Assembly (NCBI RefSeq): GCF_903469665.1
Contig: NZ_CAGKLC010000004.1
Location: forward strand, 1-64,000
Length of the DNA: 64,000 nucleotides
Direction: 5' to 3'
Source of the DNA: Flavobacterium sp. UGB4466
GTDB taxonomy: Bacteria; Bacteroidota; Bacteroidia; Flavobacteriales; Flavobacteriaceae
Each line of letters opens with the position of its first letter. The first letter of the stretch is position 1. Of the stretch, positions 59,347 to 64,000 are shown piece by piece. Under the pieces are notes generated by a model. The model was given only the letters and a program-made list of their open reading frames with translations. It did no database searches and had not been told where the DNA came from. Both the position numbers and the translations under genes were made by a program.

Positions 59347-60936
59347 ATGAAAAAAATATTATTCCTACTTATTACAGGACTAACTGCCAGCGTCTCACAT
59401 TCTCAGGAAGTATCAGATGCTGTACGTTATGCACAAGACAATTTAACCGGAACTGCAAGATTCAGAGCCATGAGTGGTGCTTTTGGAGCCGTTGGAGGAG
59501 ATTTCTCCGCTATTTCCGTAAACCCTGCAGGATCGGCAATATTCTCTAATAATCAGGTTGGAGTAAGTTTTAGCAATCAAAACATCAAAAACAACTCCAA
59601 CTATTTTGAAACAGGAATTAGCGAAAGCAAAAATTCTTTTACACTCAATCAGGCAGGCGCTGTTTTTGTTTTTCACGATCACAACCCAAACAACAACTGG
59701 AAAAAAATTACGATTGGAGCCTCTTACGAAAACACCAATAATTTTGACAACAGAATTGTTTCAGTAGGAACAAACCCAACAAATTCTATTGACGGTTATT
59801 TTTTATCTTATGCCAATAACGGAAACGGAGGCGCACCAGTGCCACAAGAATTTGTAAACCTGGCAAATAACGAATCAATCAGTGACCTTTATCGCTATTT
59901 AGGTTCGAACTTACCAAATGGTCAATACCGAAATTTATCCGGATTCTCTGCACAACAAGCCATGCTAGGCTACCAGGGATTCGTCATAAACGCTTCTGAC
60001 CCGAATAACCCGAACAGCACTTACACCACAAATGTACCTGCAGGAAATACCCCGGGGAAAGGAAATTATTACCAAGAAAATGAAATTTTCACGACTGGCT
60101 ACAATAGTAAATTGAGTTTCAACATTGCAACTTCTTACAAAGACAGACTTTATTTAGGTGCTAATCTAAATGTACATATCACAGATTACAGAAGATCTAG
60201 TAGTTTCTACGAAGACAATGATAACCCAACACAAGCAACCCCAACGATATCAAGTTTACGCTTCAACAACAACCTTTATACCTACGGAAATGGCTTCTCT
60301 TTTCAACTTGGAGCCATCGCCAAAGTCACTAAAGAATTCCGACTTGGACTAGCTTACGAATCCAACACTTGGTACGAACTTTACGATGAACTTTCACAAA
60401 GTTTATACACAACATTACAAGCAACCGGTGGACAACCTATTAATAAAGCAGTTAATCCTGATGTCGTAAATATTTACGAACGCTACACCTTACAAACACC
60501 AGGAAAAACCACTTTTAGTGCCGCTTATGTATTTGGAAAATCTGGATTAATCAGTATTGATTATGCAATTAAAGACTATAGCAATACCAAATACAAACCT
60601 GGCCGTGATTTTACAGGAATCAACAATCAACTAAGTAATCAACTGACCAATGCTGGTGAATTAAGAATAGGCGCCGAATACAAAATAAAACAATTGAGTT
60701 TACGTGGGGGATATCGTTTTGAAGAGAGTCCATACAAAGACGGAACTACGATTGGAGACTTAAGCAGTTACTCAGGTGGTTTAGGTTATAATTTTGGAGG
60801 CACTAAAGTAGATTTAGCCTATTCTTATTTAGAAAGAAAATCGAATCAGGGATTTTTTGCAACCGGATTCACAAACGGAGCAAACGTTACCTCGAAACTA
60901 AACAACGTTACGCTTACTTTATTATTTGAATTGTAA
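59347..60936 (+). CDS. FadL-like outer membrane transport protein (OMPP1 type)
   Basis: A 529-residue outer-membrane barrel with signal peptide (SHSQ). The N-terminal ARFRAMSGAFGAVGGDFSAISVNPAGSAIFSNNQVGVSF is the NPAG-like hatch motif of the FadL/OMPP1 family. The barrel ends VTLTLLFEL. Proteins of this family import long-chain fatty acids or aromatic hydrocarbons. It follows the low-complexity lipoprotein by 44 bp and has its own terminator. The substrate is not determined. Confidence 0.9.
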   Translation: MKKILFLLITGLTASVSHSQEVSDAVRYAQDNLTGTARFRAMSGAFGAVGGDFSAISVNPAGSAIFSNNQVGVSFSNQNIKNNSNYFETGISESKNSFTLNQAGAVFVFHDHNPNNNWKKITIGASYENTNNFDNRIVSVGTNPTNSIDGYFLSYANNGNGGAPVPQEFVNLANNESISDLYRYLGSNLPNGQYRNLSGFSAQQAMLGYQGFVINASDPNNPNSTYTTNVPAGNTPGKGNYYQENEIFTTGYNSKLSFNIATSYKDRLYLGANLNVHITDYRRSSSFYEDNDNPTQATPTISSLRFNNNLYTYGNGFSFQLGAIAKVTKEFRLGLAYESNTWYELYDELSQSLYTTLQATGGQPINKAVNPDVVNIYERYTLQTPGKTTFSAAYVFGKSGLISIDYAIKDYSNTKYKPGRDFTGINNQLSNQLTNAGELRIGAEYKIKQLSLRGGYRFEESPYKDGTTIGDLSSYSGGLGYNFGGTKVDLAYSYLERKSNQGFFATGFTNGANVTSKLNNVTLTLLFEL

Positions 60937-60964
60937 TTAAAAATAAATAGAATGAATTAAAATC

Positions 60965-60996
60965 TCCGTCAGGCTCTTACTTGACGGATTTTTTTT
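60965..60996 (+). terminator. Terminator after the FadL-like gene
   Basis: TCCGTCA (60965-60971) pairs with TGACGGA (60982-60988) around a 10-nt loop, followed by a T-run. Confidence 0.8.
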
Positions 60997-61151
60997 GCCC
61001 AGATAGAAGCGACATCCTTTTGTGTCCACCGCTGCGAACACAAAAGATATAGTAAACAGCAGGATAAGCTTCATAAAAATCACCTAAAAGAAAAGGAAAC
61101 AAGCGGTGTTTGAATAAAAAAGTGTAATTTTGCACTCCAATTTATAAAAGT

Positions 61152-62465
61152 ATGAGAACCAAGTCTTTAAAAAAGAACAAAATTAACGTAATCACTCTTG
61201 GGTGTTCGAAAAATGTATATGACAGTGAAGTGCTAATGGGACAACTTCGCGCTAATGGCAAAGAAGTACAACATGAGGCACCTGCTAAGGAAGAAGGAAA
61301 CATTATTGTGATCAACACTTGCGGTTTTATTGACAACGCCAAAGCAGAGTCGGTAAACATGATTTTGGAATATGCTGATAAAAAAGACAAAGGATTAGTA
61401 GATAAAGTTTTCGTTACCGGATGTTTGTCTGAACGTTACAGACCGGATTTAGAAAAGGAAATCCCAAATGTCGATCAATATTTTGGTACAACTGAATTGC
61501 CTCAGCTGCTTAAAGCTCTTGGTGCTGACTATAAACACGAGCTACTGGGAGAGCGTTTGACTACAACTCCAAAGAATTATGCTTATTTAAAAATTGCGGA
61601 AGGCTGCGACAGACCTTGCAGTTTTTGTGCCATTCCGTTAATGAGAGGTTCGCATGTTTCGCAACCGATCGAAAAACTAGTTAAAGAGGCTCAAGGTTTA
61701 GCCAAAAATGGTGTAAAAGAATTAATTCTAATTGCTCAGGATTTAACGTATTACGGCCTAGATCTTTATAAAAAACGAAATCTTGCCGAACTTCTGGAAG
61801 CATTAGCCAATGTTGAAGGTATCGAATGGATTCGTCTTCATTATGCTTACCCAACAGGTTTCCCAATGGATGTTTTAGAATTAATGAAACGTGAGCCAAA
61901 AATCTGTAATTACATCGATATTCCGCTGCAACATATTTCTGATTCCATTTTAAAATCGATGCGTCGTGGTACTACTCAGGCGAAAACGACACAATTATTA
62001 AAAGATTTCCGTGCAGCAGTTCCGGGAATGGCGATCAGAACGACTTTAATTGTTGGATATCCGGGCGAAACTCAGGAAGATTTTGAGATTCTGAAAGATT
62101 TTGTTCAGGAAATGAAATTTGACAGAATGGGATGTTTTGCCTATTCTCACGAAGAAAACACACATGCTTATTTATTGGAAGATAATGTTCCGGACGATGT
62201 AAAACAGGCCCGTGCGAACGAGATCATGGAATTACAATCGCAAATTTCATGGGACTTAAATCAGGAAAAAGTAGGACAGGTTTTCAAATGTATTATTGAT
62301 CGAAAAGAAGGGGCTCATTTTGTAGGACGAACTGAATTTGACAGTCCGGATGTTGATAACGAAGTTTTGATTGACGCTTCTAAGCATTATGTAAAAACAG
62401 GAGAATTTGTTAATATAAGGATAATAGAAGCGACAGAATTTGATTTATACGGAGAACCTGCTTAA
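61152..62465 (+). CDS. rimO: Ribosomal protein S12 methylthiotransferase
   Basis: A 437-residue radical-SAM enzyme that adds a methylthio group to Asp of ribosomal protein S12. The N-terminal UPF0004 domain has conserved cysteines (TLGCSKNVYDSE, NTCGFIDNAK, VTGCLSERY). The radical-SAM motif is CDRPCSFC (Cys152, Cys156, Cys159). A C-terminal TRAM domain reads IIDRKEGAHFVGRTEFDSPDVDNEV. DLYG at the end is typical of RimO. A possible -7 box TAATTTTG (61125-61132) lies 20 bp upstream. Confidence 0.95.
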   Translation: MRTKSLKKNKINVITLGCSKNVYDSEVLMGQLRANGKEVQHEAPAKEEGNIIVINTCGFIDNAKAESVNMILEYADKKDKGLVDKVFVTGCLSERYRPDLEKEIPNVDQYFGTTELPQLLKALGADYKHELLGERLTTTPKNYAYLKIAEGCDRPCSFCAIPLMRGSHVSQPIEKLVKEAQGLAKNGVKELILIAQDLTYYGLDLYKKRNLAELLEALANVEGIEWIRLHYAYPTGFPMDVLELMKREPKICNYIDIPLQHISDSILKSMRRGTTQAKTTQLLKDFRAAVPGMAIRTTLIVGYPGETQEDFEILKDFVQEMKFDRMGCFAYSHEENTHAYLLEDNVPDDVKQARANEIMELQSQISWDLNQEKVGQVFKCIIDRKEGAHFVGRTEFDSPDVDNEVLIDASKHYVKTGEFVNIRIIEATEFDLYGEPA

Positions 62466-62508
62466 ATTTACGCTAAACAAGTATCAATTTTAGATAAAAT
62501 ACACTTTT

Positions 62509-63072
62509 ATGAAACCAATACAATCTTTATTTATTTTGTTTTTCACCTTATTGTGTTTTAACTCTGTTTCAGCTCAATACGGAAATGGATACAATAACGG
62601 TTACGGTGGTGGCGGTTATGGTAATGGCTACGGAAGAGGAGGCGGAATGGGAATGGACAGAAGCATGATGGGTGGACCACAACCCAATACCAGTAAACCA
62701 AAAGAGGTACCTGTAGAGGAAACTGTCGGTAAAATTGTAGAACAAATGAAACCTGAAGTAAATCTCGACGAACTGCAAGTTATCGCTATTTCAAATGTTT
62801 TAGTAGACAGTATGAGAGAACAAGGGATTTTACTAAAAAATGAGAGCAGTAGCCAGGATCAAAAGATCGAACAAATTAAAGCATTAAGAGAAAGCACCAC
62901 AAAAAAGATTACCGCTTTCTTAAATCCAGATCAGATCCCCAAGTACACTGCATTTATGGATAATTTTAAAGAGATCAAAAAGACCTCTAAATCAAAAAAG
63001 AAAAAAGATTCAAAAGATAGAGATTCAAAAGAAGTAAAAGAAGACTCTGAAACGATCAAAACTCAGGATTAG
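62509..63072 (+). CDS. Secreted Gly-rich protein with Lys/Asp-rich tail
   Basis: A 187-residue protein with signal peptide (1-23, VSAQYG). It has a Gly/Tyr/Asn-rich region (24-55, GYGGGGYGNGYGRGGGM), a helical middle segment (70-150, TVGKIVEQMKPEVNLDELQV) and a basic/acidic tail (KKTSKSKKKKDSKDRDSKE). The middle resembles Spy/CpxP-like helical proteins only loosely. The function is unknown. It lies 43 bp after rimO and about 37 bp before the amidase, so it may share a transcript with the latter. Confidence 0.7.
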   Translation: MKPIQSLFILFFTLLCFNSVSAQYGNGYNNGYGGGGYGNGYGRGGGMGMDRSMMGGPQPNTSKPKEVPVEETVGKIVEQMKPEVNLDELQVIAISNVLVDSMREQGILLKNESSSQDQKIEQIKALRESTTKKITAFLNPDQIPKYTAFMDNFKEIKKTSKSKKKKDSKDRDSKEVKEDSETIKTQD

Positions 63073-63108
63073 TTTTTTTCAACCTCACCTCAAAATACAA
63101 ATACCACC

Positions 63109-64000
63109 ATGGCAAAAAAACTTTTTTTTTACCTGATCTTAGCAATTATTATTACTTCTTGCTCTACAAATCCATATAAAAACACTGAAAAAGTTTACGA
63201 TCAGCAGCTTAAAACTTTAGAAGGCCAAATTACCAGTAAAGAAGCTCAGCCAATTCCTGTAGTACCACGTATCGTTATTGATACGACTTATGCACAGCAG
63301 CTTGGCATTATAAAAGATACTTTATCAAAAACCGGCTCTACTTCTTTATTAAACGGCATACAGACAGAATGGATCGGAACAGTAAACTTTAACTTAAGAA
63401 AACCAAGTTTTATTATTATTCACCATACGGCTCAGGATTCACTTCAACAGACGATTAATACTTTTACCAAAACAAGAACTCAGGTAAGTGCTCACTATAT
63501 CATATCTGAAAACGGAAAAGTAGTTCAAATGCTGAACGATTACTTGAGAGCATGGCATGCAGGAGCATCTACCTGGGGGAAAAATACAGATTTAAATTCT
63601 TCTTCTATCGGAGTAGAGCTTGACAACAACGGTTTTAAACCTTTTACCGAGGCTCAGATCAGCAGTTTAGTGGCGCTATTAACGAAACTAAAGAAAGATT
63701 ACAATATTCCAACTCAAAACATATTAGGACATTCTGATATTGCTCCGGGAAGGAAACAGGACCCAAGTGCCTTATTCCCTTGGAAAACTCTGGCCGAAAA
63801 AGGATTTGGAATCTGGTCAGACGAAATTCTCGAGGAAGCTCCTTTTGATTTTAAGATTGAACAGGCGCTAAGGATTATTGGATACAATACCAAGAATCTT
63901 TCAGCAGCTATTATGGCATTCAAATTACATTACATTCAAACTGATGTAACACCAACTTTGGATCGAAAAACAATAGATACCATTTATTCGATTTATAAAA
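63109..64000 (+). CDS. N-acetylmuramoyl-L-alanine amidase, partial at the window end
   Basis: Lipoprotein signal (ITSC, Cys18) followed by an Amidase_2 (AmiD-like) domain, open at the right end after 297 codons. Zinc ligands expected: His105 or His106 in FIIIHHTAQD, His208 in ILGHSDIAPG and Asp218 in RKQDPS. SAHYIISENGKVVQML and GVELDNNGFKPFT complete the fold. It cleaves the amide bond between MurNAc and the stem peptide and acts at the outer or inner face of the envelope. The C-terminal helices (QALRIIGYNT) resemble a peptidoglycan-binding domain cut by the window edge. Confidence 0.9.
   Translation, partial: MAKKLFFYLILAIIITSCSTNPYKNTEKVYDQQLKTLEGQITSKEAQPIPVVPRIVIDTTYAQQLGIIKDTLSKTGSTSLLNGIQTEWIGTVNFNLRKPSFIIIHHTAQDSLQQTINTFTKTRTQVSAHYIISENGKVVQMLNDYLRAWHAGASTWGKNTDLNSSSIGVELDNNGFKPFTEAQISSLVALLTKLKKDYNIPTQNILGHSDIAPGRKQDPSALFPWKTLAEKGFGIWSDEILEEAPFDFKIEQALRIIGYNTKNLSAAIMAFKLHYIQTDVTPTLDRKTIDTIYSIYK

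Overview
The window looks like chromosomal DNA of a Flavobacterium-type member of the Bacteroidota. The evidence is an AT-rich base composition, start codons without Shine-Dalgarno sequences, promoters of the flavobacterial TTG / TAnnTTTG type, a type IX secretion (type B) sorting domain, a TonB-dependent receptor with a carboxypeptidase-like N-terminal domain, 2TM-domain proteins, and an archaeal-type prolyl-tRNA synthetase. No rRNA operon, prophage, CRISPR array or complete insertion sequence is visible.

Layout. 1-3300: a MarR-regulated operon (marR, nitroreductase, YceI) behind two perfect palindromes, then a secreted beta-helix protein. 3390-12200: a tryptophan operon (trpE, lipoprotein, trpG, trpD, trpC, trpF, trpB, GGCT-like, nitrilase-like, trpA) preceded by a Trp-rich leader peptide and a terminator that together look like a transcription attenuator. 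12240-17180: a TetR-controlled EmrAB-TolC type efflux operon. 17360-21510: yaaA, a GxxExxY gene bracketed by inverted repeats, the CCA-adding enzyme and heme A synthase. 21750-29230 (minus strand): a LytS/LytTR two-component pair with five 2TM-domain genes between kinase and regulator, then small secreted proteins and a TonB receptor. 29360-36050: small enzymes, a ClC channel, an HPP protein, a pRiA4b-ORF3-like protein, a four-helix-bundle gene bracketed by inverted repeats, and a nucleoid-associated protein. 36130-37620: a TetR gene and a short-chain dehydrogenase sharing one operator sequence. 37760-47320: a GAF protein, an HD-PycTM-like membrane protein, a very large phosphoesterase / kinase-like / beta-barrel fusion, a lipoprotein propeller and a second kinase-like protein. 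47430-64000: an ABC transporter, a T9SS-exported protein, typA, a PAS histidine kinase with its response regulator, rpsT, three tRNA-Glu genes, proS, envelope proteins, a FadL-like porin, rimO and a partial amidase.

The most unusual feature is a population of palindromic intergenic elements. They belong to several sequence families, each built from short degenerate units (CTTAG/CTCAG type, CCACGAATTC type, GTTTCAGG type, AAGTC type, GTAAGC type). They occupy most of the longer gaps in the trp operon and many other gaps. Two small genes, GxxExxY (18599-18970) and the four-helix-bundle gene (34584-34943), each sit between an inverted pair of one of these families. This resembles the organisation of 23S rRNA intervening sequences, which carry the same four-helix-bundle family inside an inverted repeat. 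A cargo-bearing palindromic element is my leading candidate for an undescribed system here.

All functional calls come from reading the translated sequence and recalling protein families. No database search was possible. Start codons were chosen by family length, paralogue comparison and gene spacing, because ribosome binding sites are not informative in this group.
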